In this document: positions 44,878 to 53,885 of the stretch, one piece after another
How the letters are laid out: every line of letters starts with the position of its first letter
How positions within the stretch are numbered: position 1 is the first letter of the stretch
Notes under the pieces: generated by a model
What the model was told of the DNA's origin: nothing
The model's database searches: none
What the model saw: the letters and a program-made list of their open reading frames with translations, nothing else
Assembly (NCBI GenBank): GCA_947496555.1
Contig: CANMDH010000024.1
Span: 1 to 64,000, forward strand
Reading direction: 5' to 3'
DNA length: 64,000 nucleotides
Source of the DNA: an uncultured Aquimarina sp.
GTDB lineage: Bacteria > Bacteroidota > Bacteroidia > Flavobacteriales > Flavobacteriaceae
Position numbers and translations under genes: made by a program

Positions 44878-47800
44878 TTAAAATGTAGCATTTAATCCAA
44901 ACGTATATGTTCTAGGCCTTGGAAAAGCCGTATAGTCTATCCCTGCCGTTGGTAAGTTATTCAAAAGATTATTACTTCCCGCCGTTGGGGCTGTACTTAC
45001 TTCCGGATCTAAACCGCTATAGTCGGTAATTACAAACAAGTTCTGACCGGCAGCATATAACCTCATGGTTTTAAAAACTCCGTCACCTGAAAGAGGCACA
45101 TTATATCCAATAGTTGCATTTTGCAATCTTAAAAAATCTCCTTTTTCCAAGAAACGAGTAGATACATCAGCCGCGTTAGTTCCTGCTTCTCCATTTCCTA
45201 TAACATCGGTAGTTACATTACGCCCTCCTTGAATACTACCCGCTGTAAAAAAGGCATTTTGTGTGTTATTATAAATATAATGTCCATACTGGCCTGCCAA
45301 GAAAACAGATGCATCCCAATTCTTGTAATTGAAACTTGTAGAAATACCTAAGTTAATATCAGGCAAAGCACTTTTTCCTACTAACACCTGTAAATCATTA
45401 TTTGCAGTAATTGATTGTCCATTGGCATCAAAACCTTCAAATTCTCTTAAAAAATACGAAAATAAAGGTTCTCCGTCTGTTAAAATCTGCGAAAATGCCC
45501 CCGTAAGTCCTTGACCAAATATTGTCCCTGCATTAAACTGTCCTTCAAAATCTTGTAACTCATTTTTATTATACGCTATATTGAATCCAAAATTCCAGGT
45601 CATATCCTCCTGTTGAATGATATCATAATTGATTGCAAATTCAACACCTTGGTTTATTACACTACCATCAACGTTGGTAAAAGTAAAAGGTTGAGCAGCC
45701 GGTTGAGCAGATTGCACTTGTAATAAAAGATCCTGAGTATCTTTTCTATACAAATCTATACTACCACTTAATCGGTCATTCATAAAACCAAAATCAATAC
45801 CAATGTTTATTTGCGAAGTTTCTTCCCACTTTAAATCGGGATTTTCAAAGGATACATCACTTGTTCCTGGTACTACTACCTCTCCTCCATTTTCTATCCA
45901 AGTAGTAGGAACAACGAATCTTTCTCGACGAACAAAATTTCCGAATCCTAATCCATCCTGATTACCCGTAATACCATATCCTACCCTTAATTTAAGTGTA
46001 GAAAAAGCCTCTGGAGCAAAGTCTTCTTGATCAATTTTCCAAGCCACTGCCCCAGAAGGGAAATAACCATATTTGTTATTTTCTCCAAACCTGGAAGAAC
46101 CATCTGCTCTCATTGTTGCAGTTAAAATATATTTATCGTTTATAGAATAATTAGCTCTAACAAAATATGACTGTAACTCATCTTTAAAATCAAAGGTGTC
46201 CGCAGTGATTGTACTTGCTACTAGTCCATTAGGAGCCGTAAAAGGAACACCCGCCTCAATCACAGGTACAATTCTATTAATGAAAGCACCTTCAATTGTT
46301 CCTCCTCCATCTCTAATCTTATCTGATACGATATACTGTTGATATGGTCCTTCAATATTAGCCTCTATAGCGTTGGCAGAATTTTCAAGCCCATCGATCA
46401 TGTCATCTAACTTGGTAGTATTAAAACCGAAACCTCCAATATTTCGGCCAGATCGATCAAAATCCTGGAATGAATAACCTCCTAGAACCGAAAAAGTAGC
46501 GTTCTCGAATTGCTTTTCATAGTTTACCGTAAATTCAAGAAGTCTATTCGTTATATCGATATCATTTACAGTCGCTCTACCATTTCCAGGAGTACCATTT
46601 TGCAACCCTTGAATTCTTCCTGAGATTGCGCTACCACGTGTAGATTCTGAATCGTCATATCCTACATTAAGTTTTGCAGATAATCCTTCTATTATTTCAT
46701 ATTCTATAGAACCATTTAACAAGATTCTATTTGTATTTGTTTCATTTTGGCTATTAACCAATAAACTTAGTGGATTAACCTCTGCTCCTCCTGCACTAAA
46801 GTTAGGATCAGCAGGCCAGGTAGGGTTGGCAATATATGCCATACCTAATAAATCCCCTTGAAAACCTGCATCTGCACCAATTGGTGGCGATTCATCGTTC
46901 ACCCTAGAGATGGTACCCTGAACATTTAACTTTAACTTCTCATCAAAAAACCGGTGTGTAGCATTAATACGACCTGTTATTCTTTCTAAAGAACTTTTCT
47001 CTACAACACCAAATTGCTTACCATATCCAAAAGATGCTCTTATATTACCATTAGTATAGCTTTGAGCATATGAAAAGTTTTGGTTTTGCGAAGCTGCCGT
47101 TCTAGTAATTACATCTTGCCAATCGGTATTGGATCCAAAATCCTGAGCTGCCACGTCACCTCCAAAATCTTGTATTGCTGCTAAATATTGATCTCTATCC
47201 AACAAATCGAACTCTTCGGCAGGTTTTGCAATACTCACATTAGATGAAAACTCAAAAGTAGGCTTTTTAGAGCCTCTACCACTTTTGGTGGTAATAATTA
47301 CAACCCCATTCGCCCCTCTAGAACCATATATTGCCGTAGCCGAAGCATCCTTTAGAATACTCACGCTCTCTATATCATTCGGACTAATAAAGTTTAATGG
47401 GTTTCTAGATGCACTAGAACCTGCACCGATATTGCTACCACTTGCTCCGGTTTCATCACCCGCCAAAGGCACGCCATCTACAACAAATAACGGATTGTTA
47501 TTGGAACGAACTGAGCTTGTACCTCGAATTCTAAGATTGATTCCTGCCCCTGGTTCACCACTAGTTTGAGTAATTTGAACCCCTGCAGTTTTACCTTGTA
47601 TTAATTGCTCTGGCGAAGCAATGACCCCTTGGTTAAAGTCTTCAGAACTTACTACCGCTACAGCTCCTGTAGCATCTTTTACAGACTGTGTGCCATATCC
47701 AATTACCACCACAGCCTCTAATTCGGCAGCATCCTCTTCCATTGTAACGTTAATCGTAGTTCGACCATTAACAGGAATTTCTTGAGCTTTGAAACCTAGA

Positions 47801-48024
47801 TAACTAAAAACAATGATTGCATCTTCGGCAACGTTATCTAGTGTATAGTTTCCATCAAAATCGGAAACAGCCCCATTACTTGTTCCCCTTACAAGAACAT
47901 TTACCCCTGGAATTGGCCCTCCGGCATCAGAAATCACCCCCGAAACTGTGATTTGTGAATACAACATACTCCCCGATAAAAATACCAGTAAGAATATGAG
48001 CTTTTTAAGTATCATACTTTTCAT
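44878..48024 (-). CDS. SusC/RagA family TonB-linked outer-membrane transporter
   Basis: This 1,048-aa protein has a signal peptide (...GSMLYSQ), a carboxypeptidase-like domain (about 25-105), the SusC signature after VVVIGYGTQ, a plug with IRGTSSVRSNNNPLFVVDGVPL and SVSILKDASATAIYGSRGANGVVIITTK, and a large barrel ending RTYTFGLNATF. It imports oligomers bound by SusD using TonB energy. It is the first gene of the seven-gene minus-strand run. An imperfect inverted repeat lies in the 276-bp region upstream. Neighbouring GH13, GH65 and GH3 genes hint at a glucoside substrate, but they are not in the same transcript. Confidence 0.95.
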   Translation of the reverse strand: MKSMILKKLIFLLVFLSGSMLYSQITVSGVISDAGGPIPGVNVLVRGTSNGAVSDFDGNYTLDNVAEDAIIVFSYLGFKAQEIPVNGRTTINVTMEEDAAELEAVVVIGYGTQSVKDATGAVAVVSSEDFNQGVIASPEQLIQGKTAGVQITQTSGEPGAGINLRIRGTSSVRSNNNPLFVVDGVPLAGDETGASGSNIGAGSSASRNPLNFISPNDIESVSILKDASATAIYGSRGANGVVIITTKSGRGSKKPTFEFSSNVSIAKPAEEFDLLDRDQYLAAIQDFGGDVAAQDFGSNTDWQDVITRTAASQNQNFSYAQSYTNGNIRASFGYGKQFGVVEKSSLERITGRINATHRFFDEKLKLNVQGTISRVNDESPPIGADAGFQGDLLGMAYIANPTWPADPNFSAGGAEVNPLSLLVNSQNETNTNRILLNGSIEYEIIEGLSAKLNVGYDDSESTRGSAISGRIQGLQNGTPGNGRATVNDIDITNRLLEFTVNYEKQFENATFSVLGGYSFQDFDRSGRNIGGFGFNTTKLDDMIDGLENSANAIEANIEGPYQQYIVSDKIRDGGGTIEGAFINRIVPVIEAGVPFTAPNGLVASTITADTFDFKDELQSYFVRANYSINDKYILTATMRADGSSRFGENNKYGYFPSGAVAWKIDQEDFAPEAFSTLKLRVGYGITGNQDGLGFGNFVRRERFVVPTTWIENGGEVVVPGTSDVSFENPDLKWEETSQINIGIDFGFMNDRLSGSIDLYRKDTQDLLLQVQSAQPAAQPFTFTNVDGSVINQGVEFAINYDIIQQEDMTWNFGFNIAYNKNELQDFEGQFNAGTIFGQGLTGAFSQILTDGEPLFSYFLREFEGFDANGQSITANNDLQVLVGKSALPDINLGISTSFNYKNWDASVFLAGQYGHYIYNNTQNAFFTAGSIQGGRNVTTDVIGNGEAGTNAADVSTRFLEKGDFLRLQNATIGYNVPLSGDGVFKTMRLYAAGQNLFVITDYSGLDPEVSTAPTAGSNNLLNNLPTAGIDYTAFPRPRTYTFGLNATF

Positions 48025-48104
48025 AATATAGAGTTTGATTTAAATTTGAATTGTTTCGTTGTTTTATTTTCTTTAATAAAAGCGAGATTTTGCTTTTTTG
48101 TTAA

Positions 48105-48200
48105 GTAACAGTGGGACATCCAAGTCTTTTTACCACATTTGACTAATTCTGTAACTATAAAACCAAAAGTTACAAAAAAAATGGATGCCCCAGTTGTTAC
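48105..48200. promoter_or_regulatory. Widely spaced inverted repeat upstream of susC-like gene
   Basis: GTAACAGTGGGACATCCA (48105-48122) and TGGATGCCCCAGTTGTTAC (48182-48200) are imperfect inverted copies about 60 bp apart. They may bind a regulator as a loop, or pair in the leader RNA of the transporter operon. No clean -7 box was found. Confidence 0.35.
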
Positions 48201-48300
48201 ACCTTCGAGAAGTTTATTAAAAAAACTCCTCCGCTAACAAACAAAAACTAATTTCACTTTCTATTTTATTCATATTAGTCCTTTAAAAAATCTTTACTAT

Positions 48301-49971
48301 TTAATCAAGTTGAACAATTACACCTTGATAGGGTTGAAGATGAACGGTATTATTTTCAACCTTCAATTCTTTATAATTATTCACTAGTACATGTTGTTCA
48401 TAAGTAGCATTTTCTAGATTGAAACTTGTATTTTTCTCACTAAAATTAAGTGCTACCATAATTTTTTGATCTCCTAACGTCTTTTTGTATAAATACAGGT
48501 TGGGATTATCAAATTCAAGCTCTTCAAAATCTCCATATACAAAAACATCATGCTTTTTTCTGACCTTCAATAAATTTCTATAAAAATTAAGTATAGAATC
48601 AGGGTCATTATCTTGCTTTTGTACATTAATTGTATTGTGATTAGGGTTCGATTTTAACCAAGGTTCCTTTACTGAAAACCCCCCATTTATTTCATCATTC
48701 CACTGTATTGGAGTTCTAGCATTATCGCGCCCTTCTTTATTAATCATATCCAAAGCTAACTCTTCAGAGTATCTTTTGGTTTCTAAATTTTCATTGTAAA
48801 AGTTTAAAGACTGCACATCTTTAACTTCTTCAACAGAACATAGTTTTATGTTGGTCATGCCAATTTCATCGCCTTGATATATATTCAAAGTTCCGTTTTG
48901 TGTGGCCTGCATTATAAAAAGCATTTTGGCTGATGCTAACCAATATTCCTTATCATTACCAAATCTTGATACCATACGTGCAAAATCATGATTTCCCATT
49001 GCATTGGCCAACCAACCCTTCTCATGTACTGCATCTCTCCATCTTTTAAAAATGCGTTTCATATTCACCAAATCAAAAGGTGAAACCTCTTCAAATTTTC
49101 CGTTAACAATAGTACACTCCAAAATGTCAAAATGGTATAGCATATCAAGCTCCTTACGATCATGATTTATGTATAACCCTGCATTCTCATGATTAATCCC
49201 AACTCCTTCGGCCAACGAAAATGCATCGTATTGGCTCACCACCTTCTCATTCATCTCTCTTAAATATTGATGTAGCGTTGGGCCATTGGCATACACATCT
49301 TCTATTATCTTCCTGAAGCCCACATTTGGAGCGTTAGGGTATCCTTCTCTTTTTGAAATTAATGGAATAACATCCATTCTAAACCCATCTACTCCTTTGT
49401 CAAGCCAAAATCTCATCGCATTATAAATCTCTTCTCTTACTTTAGGGTTTTCCCAATTTAAATCAGGCTGCCTTTTGGTAAAAAGATGCAGAAAATACTC
49501 GCCAGACTCCTCATCATACTCCCAAGCACTTCCTCCAAAGAACGATTTCCAATTATTTGGAGGCCCACCATCTGAAGATGGTTTTCTCCAATGAAAATAA
49601 TCCCTATAAGGACTATCTTTTGATTTCTTAGCATGCTCGAACCACTCATGTTCATCAGAGCAATGATTAGCTACCAAATCCAAAATAAGTCTCATTCCCC
49701 TTTCATGCGTTTTTTGGAGTAATTCATCAAAATCACTCATAGAACCAAACTCTGGCATTATTGAACAATAATCGCTTATATCATATCCGTTATCATCATT
49801 CGGCGAATTAAAAATTGGACTTAACCATAATATATCGACATTAAGTTTCTGCAAGTAGTCTAATTTTTCTATAATCCCCCTTAAATCACCTATACCATCA
49901 TTATTACTATCATTAAAGCTTCGTGGGTAGATTTGATAGATAGTTCCTTTTTTAAACCAAGAAAGTTTCAC
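48301..49971 (-). CDS. GH13 alpha-glucosidase (oligo-1,6-glucosidase-like)
   Basis: This 556-aa protein has no signal peptide, so it is cytoplasmic. Start is GTG at 49971. GH13 regions are clear: YQIYPRSF, DLVANHCS (region I), GFRMDVIPL with nucleophile Asp200 (region II), SLAEGVG with acid/base Glu255 (III), and GNHDFARMVSRFG with Asp329 (IV). The residue after the nucleophile is Val201, which in the oligo-1,6-glucosidase group accompanies alpha-1,6 specificity (Ala or Thr in alpha-1,4 enzymes). QPDLNWENPKVREEI is the usual adjacent motif. Isomaltose-like or other small alpha-glucosides are likely substrates. It is divergent from a LacI regulator across 694 bp. Confidence 0.9.
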   Translation of the reverse strand: MKLSWFKKGTIYQIYPRSFNDSNNDGIGDLRGIIEKLDYLQKLNVDILWLSPIFNSPNDDNGYDISDYCSIMPEFGSMSDFDELLQKTHERGMRLILDLVANHCSDEHEWFEHAKKSKDSPYRDYFHWRKPSSDGGPPNNWKSFFGGSAWEYDEESGEYFLHLFTKRQPDLNWENPKVREEIYNAMRFWLDKGVDGFRMDVIPLISKREGYPNAPNVGFRKIIEDVYANGPTLHQYLREMNEKVVSQYDAFSLAEGVGINHENAGLYINHDRKELDMLYHFDILECTIVNGKFEEVSPFDLVNMKRIFKRWRDAVHEKGWLANAMGNHDFARMVSRFGNDKEYWLASAKMLFIMQATQNGTLNIYQGDEIGMTNIKLCSVEEVKDVQSLNFYNENLETKRYSEELALDMINKEGRDNARTPIQWNDEINGGFSVKEPWLKSNPNHNTINVQKQDNDPDSILNFYRNLLKVRKKHDVFVYGDFEELEFDNPNLYLYKKTLGDQKIMVALNFSEKNTSFNLENATYEQHVLVNNYKELKVENNTVHLQPYQGVIVQLD

Positions 49972-50225
49972 TAAACGACTAGTTAAATTTTAAACAATAA
50001 TTTTATTTACAATCTATTTAATATGTAATAACACGTGCTTAATTTAATGCATACCAAAAAAATCCTCAACATTACACTTAGTTTAAAAAAATCGTTAAAA
50101 TTCAAAAGTATTCTTACTTCATTTTATTTTATTTTGATAAAACTACAACAATATTAGTATAGAATTTTAAACACGTAAATCTTTACATTATATATACAGA
50201 TGATATTTTATTATAAAACACAATA

Positions 50226-50247
50226 ATTCAAAAATCTGAATATCAGT
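50226..50247. promoter_or_regulatory. 22-bp motif shared with the GH3 upstream region
   Basis: The core CTGAATATCAG is preceded by ATTCAAAAAT. It matches 60280-60301 at 21 of 22 positions, in the same orientation relative to a minus-strand glycosidase gene. Arms CTGA/TCAG suggest a dimeric regulator. Confidence 0.55.
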
Positions 50248-50593
50248 TATTTAAACAAAACATCACTAATTTCTTAACTAGAGAAAAGTTTCGAGTATCG
50301 TCTTATAAGTATAGATTTTATAAAGACTATTGTCGCTCCTCTCTTTACAAAAAATTAACAATAAAATCTCTTATAATATGAGATTATATAGTTTTGAACA
50401 TCATGCGCCATTGCATTTTTTATCCTAAATTAGCATGGTCATAACTATGACTTGAAAGCAAAGTATCTTTGGGGAAGGCTTTCGTAACAAAAACAATTAT
50501 TTTAAGTAGGTATATTTATTAATTGTTTAATTATGACTAATACAAATTACTAAACTATTAAGGGAATTGAAAAGCAATACCCTCATTTTAAAA

Positions 50594-50614
50594 AATGTAA
50601 ACGTTTGTATTATT
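50594..50614. promoter_or_regulatory. LacI-type operator before the LacI gene
   Basis: ATGTAAACGTTTGTATTATT has an AAACGTTT palindromic centre, typical of LacI family sites, 52 bp before the ATG. Only one base differs over 21 from the site at 30831-30851. Autoregulation is likely. Confidence 0.65.
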
Positions 50615-50665
50615 ATATTTTTAGCGAAAATGATGTTTTAATAACAATTTTTTAACGAAATTCTG

Positions 50666-51700
50666 ATGACTTTTAAAAAAAGAAGGGTAAAACTTGAAGA
50701 TATTGCTAGAAAGCTCAACATTTCTATTGCGACGGTTTCAAGAGCTTTAGATGAAAATCCAAGGGTTAAATTAAGTACCAGAGAGAAAGTCTTCAAAATG
50801 GCACAGAACATGGGATATATGCCAAATCAAATTGCCAAAAGTCTTAGTTCTGGTAAAACCAACATTATTGGGGTTATTATTCCAAGATATGATGAGCCTT
50901 TTTTTATCGAGGTTTGTAGGGGTATTGATCGCTATGCTCGTGAACACAATTACAAAATACTTATAAGCTCTTCCAGAAACTCTTTTGAGTTTGAGCGTGA
51001 AAACCTTAGTTCCTTTGAAAAAGGTATTGTTGACGGAATCATTCTTTCTCCTACTCATGAGACTGAAACCTTTGTTCATATAAAGAATATTATTAACAAG
51101 GGAATTCCCGTTGTTTTGTTTGATAACATAAGAGAAGAAGTTCCAGGAGCCGATCACGTTATTATAGAGGACGACAAAGCATCGTTTTCTGCGGTTGAAT
51201 TTCTTATCAAAAAAGGTAAAAAACGAATTGCATTTATTGGAGGAATTAAAGAAAAGAAAGTCTTTCAGGACCGTTTTAAAGGGTATTTAGAAGCAATGAA
51301 AAAACATAACATACCTATTTATGATGAGCTGATCTTACATTGCAACTCATTAGACCGTGAATATGAAGACGCTGAAATACAGAGCTTTTTTAATGGAATT
51401 ACCATGAAACCGGATGCAGTTTTTACCTGTACCGATAATTATGGCTTACTTACTATGAAAACTATTCTTAGATTGGGATACAAAATCCCAGAAGAGGTCT
51501 CTGTAATTGGTTTTGGAGATCTTGGACTAGGAGATGTGTTTGTTCCTTCTATGACATGCATTGCCCAACCAAGTTTTGAAATGGGGCAAAAAGTTGCAGA
51601 AATGTTAATTGATCAGTTTAACGAACCAAATGATGTAAATCATCGCAAAAAAATTGTAAAACTAAAAACCGAATTAGTACTAAGAGACAGTACAAACTAA
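50666..51700 (+). CDS. LacI family transcriptional regulator
   Basis: This 344-aa protein has an N-terminal LacI helix-turn-helix (about 8-60; KLEDIARKLNISIATVSRALDENPRVKLSTREKV, then the hinge helix NQIAKSLSSGKTNIIGVIIP) and a periplasmic-binding-protein-like sensor domain. The leucine-type hinge contact (KSLSSG) fits insertion into the central CG of an AAACGTTT-type operator. Such a site lies 52 bp upstream, and a near copy precedes the glycerol fusion gene. It lies between GH13 (divergent) and GH65 (same strand). A small sugar or sugar phosphate is the likely effector. Confidence 0.92.
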   Translation: MTFKKRRVKLEDIARKLNISIATVSRALDENPRVKLSTREKVFKMAQNMGYMPNQIAKSLSSGKTNIIGVIIPRYDEPFFIEVCRGIDRYAREHNYKILISSSRNSFEFERENLSSFEKGIVDGIILSPTHETETFVHIKNIINKGIPVVLFDNIREEVPGADHVIIEDDKASFSAVEFLIKKGKKRIAFIGGIKEKKVFQDRFKGYLEAMKKHNIPIYDELILHCNSLDREYEDAEIQSFFNGITMKPDAVFTCTDNYGLLTMKTILRLGYKIPEEVSVIGFGDLGLGDVFVPSMTCIAQPSFEMGQKVAEMLIDQFNEPNDVNHRKKIVKLKTELVLRDSTN

Positions 51701-51753
51701 CATCTTTAAATGGTTTATCAACTCTTGTTAGGAATCTTATAACCAAAAAACAG

Positions 51754-51761
51754 TATATTTG
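51754..51761 (+). promoter_or_regulatory. -7 box (TATATTTG) of the GH65 gene
   Basis: TATATTTG matches TAnnTTTG and lies 70 bp before the ATG at 51832. The nearest upstream TTG (51725-51727) is 26 bases away, longer than usual. Confidence 0.45.
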
Positions 51762-51831
51762 ATAAGGGCTCAGGGTTTTGTTTCTGAGTCGATTTCTATA
51801 TTATTTTCTCACAACAAATCATTTTATTATC

Positions 51832-53883
51832 ATGATTACAAAGGTTTTTAAAAGCTCTTTAGTTTTCTCCATTTTATTGTTTTTTACAACACAATATGTT
51901 TTTTCTCAAAATGAAGGATGGGAAATTACCGCTACCGATTCTCAAAATTACACAGGTATAGTTGCAGCAAATGGCAGAATTGGTATTTTACCCTCTTCCA
52001 AAATCTTTGAAACCAATAGAATAATCCTAAACAATGTTTATGATAAAGAATCGCCTCTTGGAGTAAGCAAAATCTTGTTGGGAATGAATTTTGGAAACCT
52101 GGATATATATATCAATGAAGAAAAATTAGACAACACCAATATTACCAATTGGAAACAAACCATTAATATGAAAGAAGCGAAGTTTACAACTTCTTTCACA
52201 TTTAAAAACAATGCTCAAATATCATATAGTATTTATGCCCTCCGTAATGTTCCTTTTGCAGGATATATAGATATTGAAGTAAAAGCGTTGACCGACATTG
52301 CGATAGAGGTGGTTGGAAAAATTCAAACGCCACAAGAGTATAAGAATCCTATTAGTACTTTCAGAATTTTGAAAGATCTCGAAACTACTATGCCTATTTT
52401 GCAGACGGTTGCAAAAAGTAGATTTAATAGACATACTGTTGCCACTTCTGCCACTTTTATATGGCATGATATTAATTCGACTCGAGAAAATCAAAGACCA
52501 GAATTGGTTCACAAAAAAGTTTCAATATATAATAATCAGTTATCATTTAAAAAAAGTATTAAAGCCGAGGAAAATTATCAATTCGCATGGACAGCCTCTC
52601 AATGTACCACTCAAGATTTTTATGATCCTCAAACAGAAAGTGAACGTTTTGTAATTTTTAATTTATTAACTCCCAGAGATGATTTATTATTTCAACACAA
52701 ACAACTATGGAAAGATCTTTGGAAAGGAGATATCATTGTAGAAGGGGATATACAATCTCAATTAGATATACGACTAGCGCTATACCATTTATATGCCTTT
52801 TCAAGAGCAGACTCTAATCTAAGTATCGCTCCCATGGGATTAAGTTCTCAAGGATATAATGGCCATATCTTTTGGGATACAGAACTTTGGATGTACCCTC
52901 CTTTATTAATATTGAATCAAGATATTGCGCGTTCCTTAGTAAATTACCGATCGGATAGATTACATATCGCTAAAAAGAAAGCTATTAATTTTGGATACAA
53001 AGGCGCCATGTTTCCTTGGGAAAGTGATGACACGGGTGAAGAAGCTACTCCAGCCTGGGCACTTACGGGTACGTTTGAGCATCATATTACGGCAGATGTA
53101 GGAATTGCGTTTTGGAACTATTATAGGGTAACAAAAAACAAAAAATGGCTTCAAGAAAGAGGGTATCCTTTATTGAAGGAAGTAGCAGATTATTGGGTAA
53201 GTCGTGCAACCCTAAACAAAGATGGTTCATATTCTATCAAAAATGTTGTAGGTGCTAATGAGTTTGCTCCCAATGTAGATGATAATGCTTTTACCAATGG
53301 TTCTGCAATCACATGTTTACGTTACGCTACACTTGCAGCTAAGGAACTGAACATTAAGCCCAATGAGATTTGGAACAAGGTAGCTGATAAAATTACGATA
53401 CACAGGTTTGAAGATGGCACCACAAAAGAACATAGTAATTACCAGGGAGATCGCATTAAACAAGCCGATGTAAACTTGCTTGCGTATCCCTTGGATATCA
53501 TCAATGATAAAGAAACGATTCTGAAAGATCTTGCTTATTATGAACCAAAACTAGCAAAGGAAGGTCCAGCCATGGCACAAAGTGTCTTTGCTATAATCTA
53601 CGCTCGATTAGGTGATGTAGATAACGCTTTCAGGCTTTTTAAGAGAAGTTACGAACCCAACAAAAGGCCTCCTTTTGGGGCATTAGCAGAAGCTGCCACT
53701 AGTAACAATCCTTATTTTGCAACAGGTGCTGGAGGAATGCTACAAACAGTTCTTTTCGGTTTTGCCGGATTACATATAACCGAAGAAGGAATTGTTCAAA
53801 AAAACCCAATTTTACCAAAAGGTTGGAAAAAACTTACTATTACAGGTGTGGGACCCAATAAAAAAACATTTGCGATAGAATAA
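51832..53883 (+). CDS. Secreted GH65-like glycoside hydrolase
   Basis: This 683-aa protein (ATG at 51832; the open frame begins at 51778 but would push the signal peptide inside) has a signal peptide ending ...TQYVFSQ, an N-terminal beta-sandwich and an (alpha/alpha)6 barrel. GH65 signatures include GYNGHIFWDTELWMYPPLL, KGAMFPWESDDTGEE and GANEFAPNVDDNAFTN, where Glu477 aligns with the catalytic acid of GH65 (GPDEYH in phosphorylases). The phosphate-binding features of phosphorylases were not identified and the enzyme is exported. A hydrolase acting on trehalose-, kojibiose- or glucosyl-type alpha-glucosides in the periplasm is therefore more likely than a phosphorylase. Confidence 0.82.
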   Translation: MITKVFKSSLVFSILLFFTTQYVFSQNEGWEITATDSQNYTGIVAANGRIGILPSSKIFETNRIILNNVYDKESPLGVSKILLGMNFGNLDIYINEEKLDNTNITNWKQTINMKEAKFTTSFTFKNNAQISYSIYALRNVPFAGYIDIEVKALTDIAIEVVGKIQTPQEYKNPISTFRILKDLETTMPILQTVAKSRFNRHTVATSATFIWHDINSTRENQRPELVHKKVSIYNNQLSFKKSIKAEENYQFAWTASQCTTQDFYDPQTESERFVIFNLLTPRDDLLFQHKQLWKDLWKGDIIVEGDIQSQLDIRLALYHLYAFSRADSNLSIAPMGLSSQGYNGHIFWDTELWMYPPLLILNQDIARSLVNYRSDRLHIAKKKAINFGYKGAMFPWESDDTGEEATPAWALTGTFEHHITADVGIAFWNYYRVTKNKKWLQERGYPLLKEVADYWVSRATLNKDGSYSIKNVVGANEFAPNVDDNAFTNGSAITCLRYATLAAKELNIKPNEIWNKVADKITIHRFEDGTTKEHSNYQGDRIKQADVNLLAYPLDIINDKETILKDLAYYEPKLAKEGPAMAQSVFAIIYARLGDVDNAFRLFKRSYEPNKRPPFGALAEAATSNNPYFATGAGGMLQTVLFGFAGLHITEEGIVQKNPILPKGWKKLTITGVGPNKKTFAIE

Positions 53884-53885
53884 TT

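Larger units (their letters stand above)
49972..50665. other. Long A/T-rich regulatory region between GH13 and LacI genes
   Basis: This 694-bp stretch holds no gene I can support. It contains two cis-elements listed separately: a 22-bp motif at 50226-50247 shared with the GH3 upstream region, and a LacI-type operator at 50594-50614 shared with the glycerol fusion gene. The rest is A/T-rich without clear promoter boxes. Confidence 0.6.
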
